Source of the DNA: Bacteroidota bacterium
GTDB taxonomy: Bacteria; Bacteroidota; Rhodothermia; JANXDC01
DNA: 64,000 nucleotides
Reading direction: 5' to 3'
Assembly (NCBI GenBank): GCA_025998875.1
Contig: AP024675.1
Span: forward strand, 1,337,549-1,401,548
A program made the translations under genes and the position numbers. Of the stretch, positions 1 to 8,628 are shown piece by piece. Below the pieces are notes generated by a model, which searched no databases, was not told the origin of the DNA, and was given only the letters and a program-made list of their open reading frames with translations. The first letter of the stretch is position 1, and each line of letters opens with the position of its first letter.

Positions 1-364
1 GCAGGCGGGCTGGGTCCAGGCCCCTCCCCTCGCAACGCGGGCAGCTGAGCTCCGGGGCGGGCCCGAGGCCGAGCTCGTGAGCCAGGGCGAGGGCGTCTTC
101 TTTCAGGTGCAGGCCCTCTTCGGTGCGCTCCAGAAGCCCTCTCTCCAGCAGGACTTCCCAGAAGGCGCACAGGGCGCGCATGGGTACCCGGCTGCGTCGG
201 ATGGCATCCCAGAGGTCTTCTGCCTCCAGCAGGGCCACGAGGGCGCGCTCTGCGTCCCGTAGCGTAAAAGGAACGGGCACACGTTCCTGTGCAGCCCTCA
301 GGAGGGCCTCCAGCGTTTCCGCCGCCACGGCGGAGTTTGGCGAATGCAGTCCAGATGCAGACAT
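1..364 (-). CDS. bpsA: N4-bis(aminopropyl)spermidine synthase BpsA, N-terminal part (cut by window edge)
   Basis: An open minus-strand frame starts at the ATG at 364 and runs off the left edge, giving about 121 residues. A GGAG lies 8 nt before the ATG. The visible part is a winged-helix-like region (about residues 15-100) followed by GLGPAPELSCPRCEGRG. This closely follows the N-terminus of archaeal BpsA as I remember it (IPVYERT..., DVWRIV, YGIGP, TCSHCQGR). BpsA (formerly DUF43) transfers aminopropyl groups from decarboxylated S-adenosylmethionine to spermidine, making branched polyamines in the cytoplasm of thermophiles. The catalytic Rossmann domain lies outside the window, so activity cannot be judged here. 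The gene is separated from the downstream-oriented lysine aminotransferase gene by a terminator. Confidence 0.72.
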   Translation of the reverse strand, partial: MSASGLHSPNSAVAAETLEALLRAAQERVPVPFTLRDAERALVALLEAEDLWDAIRRSRVPMRALCAFWEVLLERGLLERTEEGLHLKEDALALAHELGLGPAPELSCPRCEGRGLDPARL

Positions 365-440
365 TGAAAAGGCTCCAGAGGTTTAGGAGGAACGCGGGAT
401 TATACAAGTTACGCATGCACGGACTTTTCTAAAAAGCGGG

Positions 441-478
441 AAAAACAAAAGCGCCCGCCGGGGAGGGACGGCGGACGC
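441..478 (-). terminator. Rho-independent terminator after lysine aminotransferase
   Basis: On the minus strand a 9-bp stem with one mismatch (arms 470-478 and 451-459) is followed by a T-rich run (complement of 441-450). It lies about 40 nt past the stop of the aminotransferase gene and before bpsA, so the two same-strand genes are probably separate transcripts. Confidence 0.75.
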
Positions 479-520
479 TCTGTAGGGAGGGATGTGAAGT
501 GAAGGGCAACGTGCCGATGG

Positions 521-1855
521 CTATAGCCTCGACATCGTCGCGCGAATGATACCCATGCCCTCGTCAACTTGTTCCCGTGTGATGCAGAGCGGGGGACGAA
601 AACGCACGGATCGTTCCCCGCAGGGCAACATGAGCAGGCCGTTGCCCTTGAGTCCTTCCAGAAAGCGCTGCCGGACCTCCGGGTTGGGCAGATCGAAGGC
701 GCACATCAACCCTCGTCCCCGGGCGTTGGAGACCAGATGGGGGAACTCCGCCTGAAGCGCCTCCAGGTGCTCCCGCAGGTAGGCCCCCACCGAGGCGGCG
801 TTCTCCACGAGACGATCCTCTTCGATCACCTCCAGAAACTTGGTGGCCCGCACCATGTCGGCCAGATTCCCGCCCCAGGTAGAGTTGATCCGGCTCGGAA
901 CCCGAAAGACGTTCTCCTCCACTTCATCGACCCGCCGGGAGACCAGGATACCGCAGACCTGCATCTTTTTGCCGAAGACGAGAATATCCGGTTTGACGAA
1001 GTGCTCATAGGCCCAGAACTTGCCCGTGATCCCGACCCCCGTCTGTACCTCATCGAAGATGAGCATGGCATCGTTTTCATCGGCCAGCTGGCGGAGCTGC
1101 TCAAAAAACTCTTTGCGGAAGTGGTTGTCCCCGCCCTCACCCTGGATGGGCTCGATGATGATGGCGGCGATGTCGTCCTTGCGCTCATAGAAGTGCTGTT
1201 TAGCCTGCAGGATGGCCAGCCGTTCACGCCTCTCCAGGTCCTCCAGCCGTTCCGGCGTAAGGGGGAATTCGATTTTCGGATTGAGCACACGGGGCCAGTC
1301 GAACTTTGGAAACAGGGCGGTCTTGCGCCAGTCCGTGTTCGTCAGCGACAGGCAATAGCCGGAACGGCCATGGAAGGCCTGCTCAAAATGCAGGACCTGA
1401 TGTCCCTTTTCGTAGCGGTATCCCTTGGCGAAGTTCTTGCGCACTTTCCAGTCAAAGGCCACCTTCAGGGCGTTCTCCACGGCCAGCGTTCCTCCGCTGA
1501 TGAAGAACGCATGGGGCAGAAAGTCCGGAATGGCGATCCGGGAAAAGGTATCCACAAAGAGCGCGTACTCTTCTGTGTAGATATCCGAATTGGAGGGGTT
1601 GGCCAGGGCCGTCCGTAGCAACCGCTCCAGAAAGGCCTCATCGCCCACCACTTTGGGATGGTTCAGGCCCAGCGGAGAGGAGGCGAAAAAGGTGAAGAAG
1701 TCCAGATAATCCCTCCCGGAGAGCTTGTCGTGTAGATACGGCGTGTGGCTTTGCTCCAGGTCCAGCACGAGATCAAATCCATCGACCAGAATATGCCGGC
1801 CCAGGATACGGTGGACTTCTTCCGGAGCTATACGTGTCCGCAACAACGTGGACAT
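521..1855 (-). CDS. lat: L-lysine 6-transaminase (PLP-dependent, class III)
   Basis: A 444-residue fold-type I aminotransferase of the lysine epsilon-aminotransferase type. It moves the 6-amino group of L-lysine to 2-oxoglutarate, giving 2-aminoadipate 6-semialdehyde, which cyclises to piperideine-6-carboxylate. Visible hallmarks are the substrate/PLP region FFISGGTLAVENALK, the PLP-phosphate aspartate motif LIFDEVQTG, and the Schiff-base lysine in VFGKKMQ at about residues 296-297. The start at 1855 is chosen because AGAGGAGG lies 7 nt upstream; the frame stays open to 1984, but that extension looks unlike coding sequence. No dehydrogenase for the semialdehyde or other lysine-degradation gene is next to it, so the pathway (lysine catabolism or aminoadipate formation) is unknown. 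Confidence 0.9.
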   Translation of the reverse strand: MSTLLRTRIAPEEVHRILGRHILVDGFDLVLDLEQSHTPYLHDKLSGRDYLDFFTFFASSPLGLNHPKVVGDEAFLERLLRTALANPSNSDIYTEEYALFVDTFSRIAIPDFLPHAFFISGGTLAVENALKVAFDWKVRKNFAKGYRYEKGHQVLHFEQAFHGRSGYCLSLTNTDWRKTALFPKFDWPRVLNPKIEFPLTPERLEDLERRERLAILQAKQHFYERKDDIAAIIIEPIQGEGGDNHFRKEFFEQLRQLADENDAMLIFDEVQTGVGITGKFWAYEHFVKPDILVFGKKMQVCGILVSRRVDEVEENVFRVPSRINSTWGGNLADMVRATKFLEVIEEDRLVENAASVGAYLREHLEALQAEFPHLVSNARGRGLMCAFDLPNPEVRQRFLEGLKGNGLLMLPCGERSVRFRPPLCITREQVDEGMGIIRATMSRL

Positions 1856-1974
1856 AACGGGGCCTCCTCTAGTGATGGAAATAAGGAGCAAAAAGATCTG
1901 TTCGGGCGCAAGCGTTCTTTTTTCGTGACGGGTTTGTCGGCCGGGGATCCTTGTACGAAGGAAATGCGATTTTG

Positions 1975-3117
1975 TTAGGCGCACTCCAGCAGCAGGCTAT
2001 CGGTAAGCAGCCAGCCCTGCGCCGTCAGCCGCAGTCGGTCCCCCGTATATTCGGCCCACCCCCGGGCGATCCAGCGCCGCAGTAGCTCCGGATCCGGCCG
2101 CCATCCGTATCGATTGGCCAGCCTTTGCAGATCCAGGCCCTCCTGCAGGCGCAGGCCCAGCAGGAGGGCTTCTGTGCGCAGTGCCTCAACGCCCAGCTCC
2201 TCGCTCCAGGCCACAGGGAGACGATCGGCCTCCAGGGCGCGCAGGTATTGGCGCAGGCTGGCCACATTGGCCCACCGCCGGGCGCGGTCCGGACCCGTCC
2301 ACCGGAAGGAGTGCGCCGATGGGCCCAGGCCCAGGTACGGGATATGATGCCAGTACTTGCGGTTGTGTTGGCTCTCATGTCCCGGCAGGGCGTAGTTGGA
2401 GACCTCATAGTGTTGGTAGCCAGCGCCGGTGAGCCGCTCATGAGTGTAGAGAAAACGTTCCGCCTGCTGATCTTCATCCGGGGCGGGACAGCGGCCTTTT
2501 CGGATCGCCCAGGCCAATACGGTACGCGGTTCGATGGTCAGGCTGTAACAGGACAGATGAGGAGGGTGCCACCGGAGCGCATATTCCAGTTCGGCGGCCC
2601 ACTGCTCTGCGCTCTCCCCCGGAAGCCCGAAGATGAGGTCCACGTTGAAGGAACGCAATCCGGCCTCCTGAACCCAGTCCAGCGCCCGCCGAGCCTGCGA
2701 TTCCCCATGTCCCCGTCCCAGAAAGGCCAGCCGGTTTTTATCGAAGGCCTGCACGCCCAGGCTCAGGCGATTGATGCCCAGGGCTCGGAGGCCGCGCAGA
2801 TAGTCGGGGTCGATATCCTCGGGATTGGCCTCCAGGGTCACCTCCACGGGATGCAAGGCGAAGTGCCGATGCAGCGCCTCCAGGATGTGGGCCAGCTGGG
2901 CGATGGAAAGCTGCGACGGCGTGCCTCCCCCGAAGTACAGCGTATCAAAACGCATCCCCTCCCACTGCGGTGCCACGAGGGCGATTTCCCGCCGCAGGGC
3001 TTCTACGAAGGCTTCCCGATAGCGGAGGCTCGTGACTAGGTAAAAGTCGCAGTACGGGCAACGCCGGCGACAGAACGGCACATGTACGTAGATTCCCGCG
3101 GCCTGTTGATCCCGCAT
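1975..3117 (-). CDS. hemW: Radical SAM heme chaperone HemW (CPO3-like)
   Basis: A 380-residue radical SAM protein. The N-terminus carries the cluster motif CRRRCPYCDF, about 20 residues in, with the GGGTPS glycine motif downstream and the HemW-type stretch GLGPSAHSF. This family was long annotated as oxygen-independent coproporphyrinogen III oxidase, but this subclass binds heme and delivers it to apoproteins. The C-terminal 120 residues look like the winged HemN C-terminal domain. The ATG at 3117 is chosen because it places the [4Fe-4S] motif at the normal distance; the frame stays open to 4287, but that extension lies antisense to the MoxR gene and is not credible. The stop lies about 120 nt upstream of the aminotransferase start, so the two genes could be co-transcribed. 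Confidence 0.9.
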   Translation of the reverse strand: MRDQQAAGIYVHVPFCRRRCPYCDFYLVTSLRYREAFVEALRREIALVAPQWEGMRFDTLYFGGGTPSQLSIAQLAHILEALHRHFALHPVEVTLEANPEDIDPDYLRGLRALGINRLSLGVQAFDKNRLAFLGRGHGESQARRALDWVQEAGLRSFNVDLIFGLPGESAEQWAAELEYALRWHPPHLSCYSLTIEPRTVLAWAIRKGRCPAPDEDQQAERFLYTHERLTGAGYQHYEVSNYALPGHESQHNRKYWHHIPYLGLGPSAHSFRWTGPDRARRWANVASLRQYLRALEADRLPVAWSEELGVEALRTEALLLGLRLQEGLDLQRLANRYGWRPDPELLRRWIARGWAEYTGDRLRLTAQGWLLTDSLLLECA

Positions 3118-3175
3118 ATGCCTGAGAGGACTGTCGCCGTCTGAAACGGTGCCTGACAGATTGGGTTCCGAAACG

Positions 3176-3206
3176 AAAAACCCGGCGACGGTTTGCGTAC
3201 GCCGGG
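3176..3206 (-). terminator. Intrinsic-terminator-like hairpin in the hemW leader
   Basis: On the minus strand a 7-bp GC stem, CCCGGCG/CGCCGGG, is continued by a 3-bp inner stem (ACG/CGT) and followed by TTTTTCG. It sits between hemW (start 3117) and the divergent MoxR gene, with no recognisable minus-strand gene upstream of it. It could be an attenuator in the hemW leader or the end of an unseen small RNA. The rest of 3118-3384 shows nothing I can identify. Confidence 0.5.
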
Positions 3207-3384
3207 AAGGGAAAATAAGCCCGCAGGGGGGTGAAACACCCTCAAGCAAACATCGGGCCGGGTGATGAGCCGGTCCGGTTCGGGGGGCAGGATGAGCGGG
3301 TTTGTTGGAGGTTGGGGACAGGGCGGTTCCTTGCCAGGACCGGGGAAATCGCCGTAAAATCGAAAACCGATTGCGATAAGACGC

Positions 3385-4377
3385 ATGCATCCTTCGTTGG
3401 CCGCACTGGAAGAGCGGATCCTCTCTCGGAGCGCTTTCCTGGAGGCGCTTCGCACCGAGCTGAGTCGGGTCATCGTTGGCCAGCAGGAGCTTCTGGAGCG
3501 GCTCTTGATCGCGCTCCTGGCCGATGGGCATGTGCTCCTGGAGGGGGTTCCCGGGCTGGCTAAAACGCTCACGATCAGCGCACTGGCCCAGGCCATGCAG
3601 ATCCGATTTCAGCGGATTCAGTTCACCCCGGATCTGTTGCCGGCCGATCTGATCGGCACGCTCATATACCAGCAGCACGAAGGGCGGTTTTTGGTGCGCA
3701 AGGGGCCCATTTTCGCCAACCTGGTGCTGGCCGATGAGGTCAACCGGGCACCGGCCAAGGTGCAGAGCGCGTTGCTGGAGGCGATGCAGGAGCGGCAGGT
3801 TACAATTGGTGAGGAGACTTTCCGGCTTCCGGAGCCGTTTCTCGTGCTGGCCACGCAGAACCCGATCGAGCAAGAAGGCACCTATCCACTCCCGGAGGCG
3901 CAGCTGGATCGGTTTATGTTCAAGGTGCGCGTGGAGTATCCCACGGCCGAGGAAGAGCTGGAAATCATGCGTCGCATGGCCCGCACCGGCCCGCGCCCCC
4001 AGGTGCGGCCCGTGGTGGCTCCAGTGGCCATTCTGGAGGCCCGGGCGCTGCTCGATGAAATCTATCTGGACGCTCGTCTGGAGCGCTATATCGTCGATCT
4101 CGTGCAGGCCACCCGGTGGCCGGAGCGATACGGGCTCAAAGGGATGCGGCCGTACATTCAGTACGGCGCCTCCCCACGGGCGAGCATATATCTGAATCTG
4201 GCGGCCCGGGCGCGGGCTTTTCTCAACCGGCGTCCCTATGTGGTTCCGGACGACATCCGGGTGCTGCTTCCGGATGTGTTGCGGCATCGGATTGTGCTCT
4301 CCTATGAGGCCGAAGCGGAGGGGCTGGACGCCGAATGGATCATTAAAGAGCTGTTGGAACGGCTTCCCGTACCATGA
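3385..4377 (+). CDS. MoxR-family AAA+ ATPase
   Basis: A 330-residue AAA+ ATPase of the MoxR branch, predicted to be a chaperone-like cofactor or complex assembly factor in the cytoplasm. Walker A is GVPGLAKT (residues 54-61), Walker B is LVLADEVN (113-120), and sensor 1 is LATQNP (155-160). The C-terminal lid contains the family pattern YGASPRAS. MoxR genes normally precede DUF58 and von Willebrand A-domain genes; here the next gene is a zinc phospholipase-like protein that overlaps it by 4 nt (ATGA), so the two are translationally coupled and the partner is unusual. The Shine-Dalgarno sequence is weak, so the start is supported mainly by family alignment. Confidence 0.88.
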   Translation: MHPSLAALEERILSRSAFLEALRTELSRVIVGQQELLERLLIALLADGHVLLEGVPGLAKTLTISALAQAMQIRFQRIQFTPDLLPADLIGTLIYQQHEGRFLVRKGPIFANLVLADEVNRAPAKVQSALLEAMQERQVTIGEETFRLPEPFLVLATQNPIEQEGTYPLPEAQLDRFMFKVRVEYPTAEEELEIMRRMARTGPRPQVRPVVAPVAILEARALLDEIYLDARLERYIVDLVQATRWPERYGLKGMRPYIQYGASPRASIYLNLAARARAFLNRRPYVVPDDIRVLLPDVLRHRIVLSYEAEAEGLDAEWIIKELLERLPVP

Positions 4378-5282
4378 GCAGAAAAGTATGGATCCTGCTG
4401 ATCGGCTGCCTGCTCCCGCTGATCGCTTCCGCCTGGGGGTTCTGGGCGCACCGGCAGATCCATGAGCACGCCATCGCCCGTCTTCCCGGGCCGCTGAAGG
4501 CCTTTTACAACAAGCACCGGGCCTGGCTTGTGGAACATGCTGTGGATCCGGATATGCGCCGAAGGGAGGATCCGGCTGAAGCCCCCCGGCATTTCATCGA
4601 CTTGGAGCGCTACGGGGAATATCCCTTTCCGGATCTTCCCCGCCGCTATGAGGAGGCCCTTGCACGCTATCCGGCCGATACGCTTTTCCGCTATGGGCTG
4701 GCCCCTTGGGCGATTGTGGAGGTCATGGAACGGCTCACAGAGGCCATGCGGCGCCGAGATACAGGCCAGATCCTGCGCTGGTCGGCCGATCTGGGCCATT
4801 ACCTGGCCGATGTCCATGTGCCCCTGCATACTACGCTCAACTACGACGGCCAGCTTACCGGCCAGCACGGAATTCATGCCCGCTGGGAGAGCGAGCTTCC
4901 GGAACGATTCGGTTCCCGGTATCGGCTCCATCGCGGGCCGCGGGCGCGCTATATTCCCGATGTGCTGGCGCATACCTGGGAGGTGATCCTCCGCTCTCAC
5001 CGACTGGTCGATTCCCTGCTGGCCACCGAACGTCGGGTGCGGGAACAACTGCCGCAGCAGGAGTGGTTTCAGGATCAGGTGCAGCCCGACGGCCGTTCGG
5101 TACGCCAGTATAGCGACCGGTACTATCAGCTCTGGCATCAAATGCTCGAGGGCATGGTGGAGCGCCAGATGCGGCAGGCCATCTTCGAGGTGGCCTCCTA
5201 TTGGTATACGGCGTGGGTGAATGCGGGCAGGCCCCCGCTGAGCCGGCGCGTACGGTTTTTGTTCTTCGAGTGGTATCGCTAA
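4374..5282 (+). CDS. Secreted zinc-dependent phospholipase C/S1-P1 nuclease-like protein
   Basis: A 302-residue exported protein. The first 20 residues form a signal peptide ending SA, so the mature chain begins WGFWAHR. In the S1/P1 nuclease and zinc phospholipase C superfamily the mature N-terminus is a tryptophan whose backbone binds zinc, which fits. Further zinc-ligand motifs are H26/H30, HFID (73-76), GHYLADVH (141-148) and GIHARWE (166-172), in the family order. It probably hydrolyses phosphodiesters (phospholipid or nucleic acid) outside the inner membrane; the substrate cannot be read from sequence. It overlaps the MoxR gene by 4 nt. Confidence 0.82.
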   Translation: MSRKVWILLIGCLLPLIASAWGFWAHRQIHEHAIARLPGPLKAFYNKHRAWLVEHAVDPDMRRREDPAEAPRHFIDLERYGEYPFPDLPRRYEEALARYPADTLFRYGLAPWAIVEVMERLTEAMRRRDTGQILRWSADLGHYLADVHVPLHTTLNYDGQLTGQHGIHARWESELPERFGSRYRLHRGPRARYIPDVLAHTWEVILRSHRLVDSLLATERRVREQLPQQEWFQDQVQPDGRSVRQYSDRYYQLWHQMLEGMVERQMRQAIFEVASYWYTAWVNAGRPPLSRRVRFLFFEWYR

Positions 5283-5302
5283 AAGAGCGGAAAGGTTTTC
5301 TC

Positions 5303-5668
5303 ATGGCGCGGGGTAGTTTTTCCAGAGGCTTTCTCTTCGGGGCCCTGGCTGGTGGGGTGGTGGCCGCTATGGCGGTGTTGTTGTTAACGCCGACCACAGG
5401 CGAACGACTGCGCCGCCGGCTCGTGTACCGGCTTTCGCGGCTGATCGAGGACGTACAAGATCAGCTGGATCGCATGCGGCAGGTCCGATCGGAACCGCTC
5501 AACGAGGCGCGGATACGGGATCGCGCCCTGGTGGGGGAGCTAGAGCGCGAGGCCGAGGCGATCTCCCAGGAGATGCAGGGGCTCATGCAGCAGCTGCAGG
5601 GGCAGAAGAATCCAAAGCGCTATTCCGGGCGCCGGGACATGATCGAAGGGGTGGCCCCGACAGGATAG
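5303..5668 (+). CDS. YtxH-like membrane-anchored coiled-coil protein
   Basis: A 121-residue protein with one N-terminal transmembrane helix (about residues 8-28, GFLFGALAGGVVAAMAVLLL) followed by TPTTGERLRRR and a charged, helical cytoplasmic part. This is the YtxH pattern (small stress-associated membrane proteins of unknown mechanism). The start at 5303 comes 20 nt after the preceding stop and is led by GGAAAGG; a longer in-frame start inside the upstream gene is rejected. It is probably the last gene of the operon; the convergent antiporter gene ends 2 nt away. Confidence 0.7.
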   Translation: MARGSFSRGFLFGALAGGVVAAMAVLLLTPTTGERLRRRLVYRLSRLIEDVQDQLDRMRQVRSEPLNEARIRDRALVGELEREAEAISQEMQGLMQQLQGQKNPKRYSGRRDMIEGVAPTG

Positions 5669-5670
5669 CA

Positions 5671-7710
5671 TCAGCCCTCCCGAGAAGGCACCGTTTCCGA
5701 TTCGGGCGGCAGCAAGCAGGACAGAGCCCGGTCCACGTCTTGGTGGTTGCCGAAGACGATGAGCAGATCGTCCGGCTGCAGGCGGAAATCCGGACCGGGA
5801 TTGGGGTAGGGCGTGTGCGCACGCACCACGCCGATAATGCTGGCCCCTGTCTGGCGGCGCAGATCCAGCTCTCCGAGTGTGCGTCCCACAGCCGGGCTCT
5901 GGGGAGGTAGTCGGACCGTTTCCACCGTTCCGGCGGCAAGCAGTTCCGGTAGCCGGGCCAGGGTGCGACCGCTCAGCCGCCCTAGCCGCAGCAGTTCGTA
6001 TCCTTCGCTGCGCGCCACAGCGGCCTGTGCGGTGATGAGGTAACGGGGGATGTGGTAGTACTCTAGAGCGCGTGTAAAGAGCGTAAGCGTGGCCTCCAGC
6101 TCATCGGCCACTACCTGTGTGGCGCCCAGGCGATAGAGTTCCTCGATTTCCGATAGAAAGCGTGTGCGGACCAGAATGGCCAGATCGGGCCGGAGCATGC
6201 GCACCAGACGCACGGCCACGCGCGTGGCCACAGGATCTCCGATGGTGAGAATGAACAGCCGCGCCTGTCCGATGTGGGCCGATTCGAGCACCTCTGGTCG
6301 GGTGACGTCGCCAAAGCGAAACGGAATACCCTCCAGTTCGGCCTCCCGCTGGGCGGGATGGGTGAAGTCGATCACGCAGAAGGGGATCTGCGCTTCGCGA
6401 AAGACGCGCCCAAGCATCTGTCCGCTTGTGCCGTATCCGGCCACGATTATGTGGCCCTGAAGCGGTTTCCCGTCCGCCTCGGCTTCCGATGGCGGCTCCT
6501 GGAGTTGCTGTTGCCGCAAGACGAGGGAGTTCCGGTCGCGCCAGCGCAGCCCGGCCCAGACCAGCTGCGAGCCATAGAACACCAGCAGAGGGGTGATGAG
6601 CAAGCTCAGCACGGCTGCAGCCAGAAAGAGCTGTTCGGCCTGTGAGCTCATAAGCCCGTAATCCCTTCCCAGGGCGGCGATGAGAAAGGAAAATTCCCCG
6701 ATCTGCGCCAGGCTCATCCCGGCCAGTAAGCCCACCCGCCAGCTGTAGCCGATCAGGCGCGCGCTCAAGGCTACCAAGGCGATCTTGAGGAGCACAATCC
6801 CCAGCGTGAGGCCCAGCACCTCTGGCCCGAAACGCACAAGGGTGTGGGGGTCGAGCAGCATGCCGATCGAAATAAAGAAAAACGCGCTCAGGCTATCGCG
6901 GAAGGGCAGAATATCGGCGATGGCCTGGTAGCTGTATTCCGACTCCGAGATCACCACACCCGCCAGGAAAGCTCCCAGCGCCAGGGAGAGTCCGGCCTCC
7001 GCCCCGAGCCAGGCCGTTCCGATGCATATCGTGATCAGGCCCAGCAGGAAGATCTCCCGGCTCCCTGTGCGCACCAGGAAGGTGAGCAGTCGGGGTATGA
7101 GCAACCGCGCCCCGAGGAGCATGAAGGCCAGCGTGATCGTCACCTTGAGCAGAGTGGGAAGGATCCGAGGAGGCTCCTCAAGGAGCGCTGTTCCCTTGCT
7201 GGCGGCCAACAGGGGGATCAGGATCATGGCCGGTACGATCATGAGATCCTGAAAGAGCAGGATCCCCACGCTGAGCCGGCCATGGGGTGTGCCCAAGAGG
7301 CCCTGATTGGAGAGCAGGCGAAAGACAACCGCCGTGCTGCTCATGGCCACCAGGATGCCCCAGAGTGCGGCGTCGGCCTCTCCCAGACCCAGTCCTGTGG
7401 CCAAAGCCCAGGCCACAAGCCCGGTTAGGGCAACCTGTAGCAGGCCTCCCAGGAAGACCTCGCGCGCCATGCGGCGCAGGTGAGAGAAGGAAAACTCCAG
7501 TCCGATGGCGAACAGGAGCAGGACGACGCCGATCTCGGCCAACACCTGCACCTGCTCCGTGTTCGGGATAATGCCCAGCGCGTTGGGACCGATCAGCAGT
7601 CCAGCGGCCAGAAATCCGATCAGAGTGGGCAACCGCAGCCGGGCGAAGAGCAACACCACGGCCAGCGCTATGGCCAGGAGCAGAACGATATCGCGTAAGA
7701 GGTGCTCCAT
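5671..7710 (-). CDS. CPA2-family monovalent cation:proton antiporter with TrkA-N/C domains (KefB/RosB-like)
   Basis: About 679 residues. The N-terminal two thirds are hydrophobic with 12 or so membrane segments of the Na+/H+ exchanger fold (RLRLPTLIGFLAAGLLIGP; LFFQDLM-type region LLFQDLMIVPA). They are followed by an NAD-binding RCK/TrkA-N domain (IIVAGYGTSGQMLGRVF) and a C-terminal TrkA-C domain ending near the stop. It should exchange K+ or Na+ for H+ across the inner membrane under nucleotide control. The ATG at 7710 is preferred because a GGGGGAGG lies upstream, although the spacing (about 14 nt) is long; an ATG at 7743 is the alternative. Confidence 0.88.
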   Translation of the reverse strand: MEHLLRDIVLLLAIALAVVLLFARLRLPTLIGFLAAGLLIGPNALGIIPNTEQVQVLAEIGVVLLLFAIGLEFSFSHLRRMAREVFLGGLLQVALTGLVAWALATGLGLGEADAALWGILVAMSSTAVVFRLLSNQGLLGTPHGRLSVGILLFQDLMIVPAMILIPLLAASKGTALLEEPPRILPTLLKVTITLAFMLLGARLLIPRLLTFLVRTGSREIFLLGLITICIGTAWLGAEAGLSLALGAFLAGVVISESEYSYQAIADILPFRDSLSAFFFISIGMLLDPHTLVRFGPEVLGLTLGIVLLKIALVALSARLIGYSWRVGLLAGMSLAQIGEFSFLIAALGRDYGLMSSQAEQLFLAAAVLSLLITPLLVFYGSQLVWAGLRWRDRNSLVLRQQQLQEPPSEAEADGKPLQGHIIVAGYGTSGQMLGRVFREAQIPFCVIDFTHPAQREAELEGIPFRFGDVTRPEVLESAHIGQARLFILTIGDPVATRVAVRLVRMLRPDLAILVRTRFLSEIEELYRLGATQVVADELEATLTLFTRALEYYHIPRYLITAQAAVARSEGYELLRLGRLSGRTLARLPELLAAGTVETVRLPPQSPAVGRTLGELDLRRQTGASIIGVVRAHTPYPNPGPDFRLQPDDLLIVFGNHQDVDRALSCLLPPESETVPSREG

Positions 7711-7787
7711 CGAAAAAGAAAATACCTCCCCCTGCGCGCCCATTACAAGAGCCCGCGCCCGTGGCCCGGAAAAACGGGTCGGCCCGA

Positions 7788-8258
7788 TCAGGGAATCGCC
7801 TGGAGGGTGCGCTTGATGGCCTCGAAGTCGGGCAGATTGGCGGGATTATCGAGCACCTCAGCGTAGCGGATTACCCCATCCCGGTCGATAACGAAAGCGG
7901 CCCGGTTGGAGACGCCTTTCATGCCCAGGATGAAATCCTCTCGATAGGTTCCGTAGAGGCGGCTTACCTCTTTATTGAAATCGCTCAATAGCTCAAAGGG
8001 TAGCTGGTAGTCTTCCTTGAAGCGGGCCAGGGCGAAGGGGCTGTCGACGCTGATGGCCAGCACCTCCGCCTGGAGCGTGGCATACTCGCCCCAGGAGTCG
8101 CGCACAGAGCACATCTCCTGCGTACAGACGCTCGTCCAGGCCCCGGGAAAAAACAGCAAGACCACTTTTCTGCCCCGCAGATCGGCCAGCCGCAGGGGCT
8201 GCCGGCCGGTGTTGTAAAGCGTAAAATCCGGTGCGGGTTGTCCAATGTGCACAGCCAT
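7788..8258 (-). CDS. Peroxiredoxin (AhpC/TSA family, Bcp/AhpE-like)
   Basis: A 156-residue thioredoxin-fold peroxidase that reduces hydrogen peroxide and organic peroxides in the cytoplasm. The peroxidatic cysteine is in PGAWTSVCTQEMC (about residues 41-53), preceded by the VVLLFFPGA strand. A second Cys five residues later could act as resolving residue, as in some Bcp-type enzymes. The ATG at 8258 follows GGAGGAAG at good spacing. The gene follows the IscA-like gene by 16 nt, so the pair is probably one transcript. Confidence 0.88.
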   Translation of the reverse strand: MAVHIGQPAPDFTLYNTGRQPLRLADLRGRKVVLLFFPGAWTSVCTQEMCSVRDSWGEYATLQAEVLAISVDSPFALARFKEDYQLPFELLSDFNKEVSRLYGTYREDFILGMKGVSNRAAFVIDRDGVIRYAEVLDNPANLPDFEAIKRTLQAIP

Positions 8259-8274
8259 TGCCGCTTCCTCCTTT

Positions 8275-8592
8275 TTATTCCTCCCAAAAACAGCTCGAAG
8301 CCCCGTACGGACTGAGGAGTACGAAGGCTTCTCCATAGGGGGTTTCCGTATGGTCGATCAGCAGTTCCTGCGCGTATGGGATGAGGCTCGGATCCAGCAC
8401 GATATACCACCCATCCTCAAGCTCGATCCGGTGAGCCTGGGGATCGGGCTCCGTTTCCCATGCCAGCCCGAAGGCCAGCCCGCCACAGGCCGAGCAGGCC
8501 ATCGAAAGGCGCAGCGCAGGGAGCCGTTCCGGGTGCGCGGCGCGCAGCGCCTGCAGTCTGGCGCGCGCCGCCTCAGTCAATCTGACAAACAT
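8275..8592 (-). CDS. Degenerate HesB/IscA-like (A-type carrier fold) protein
   Basis: 105 residues resembling the iron-sulfur A-type carrier fold: an N-terminal helix LTEAARARLQALRA, then ACSACGGLAFGL where IscA has its first cluster cysteine, a central DGWYIVLDP, and a C-terminus ending SSCFWEE. The canonical C-terminal Cys-x-Cys is reduced to a single cysteine, so cluster binding is doubtful. The ATG at 8592 is chosen over a TTG three codons earlier. It lies directly upstream of the peroxiredoxin gene, suggesting an oxidative-stress-related unit (inference). Confidence 0.6.
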   Translation of the reverse strand: MFVRLTEAARARLQALRAAHPERLPALRLSMACSACGGLAFGLAWETEPDPQAHRIELEDGWYIVLDPSLIPYAQELLIDHTETPYGEAFVLLSPYGASSCFWEE

Positions 8593-8628
8593 AGGATGCA
8601 AAACCGACCGGGCCGTTAAACCCGAATC

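Noticed and set aside
569-1618. Long plus-strand ORF of 349 codons
   Set aside because: It is antisense to the lysine aminotransferase, has no family features and is a product of GC-rich codon structure.
3118-4287. N-terminal extension of the hemW frame to 4287
   Set aside because: It is antisense to the MoxR ATPase gene, and the radical SAM motif is correctly placed only from the ATG at 3117.
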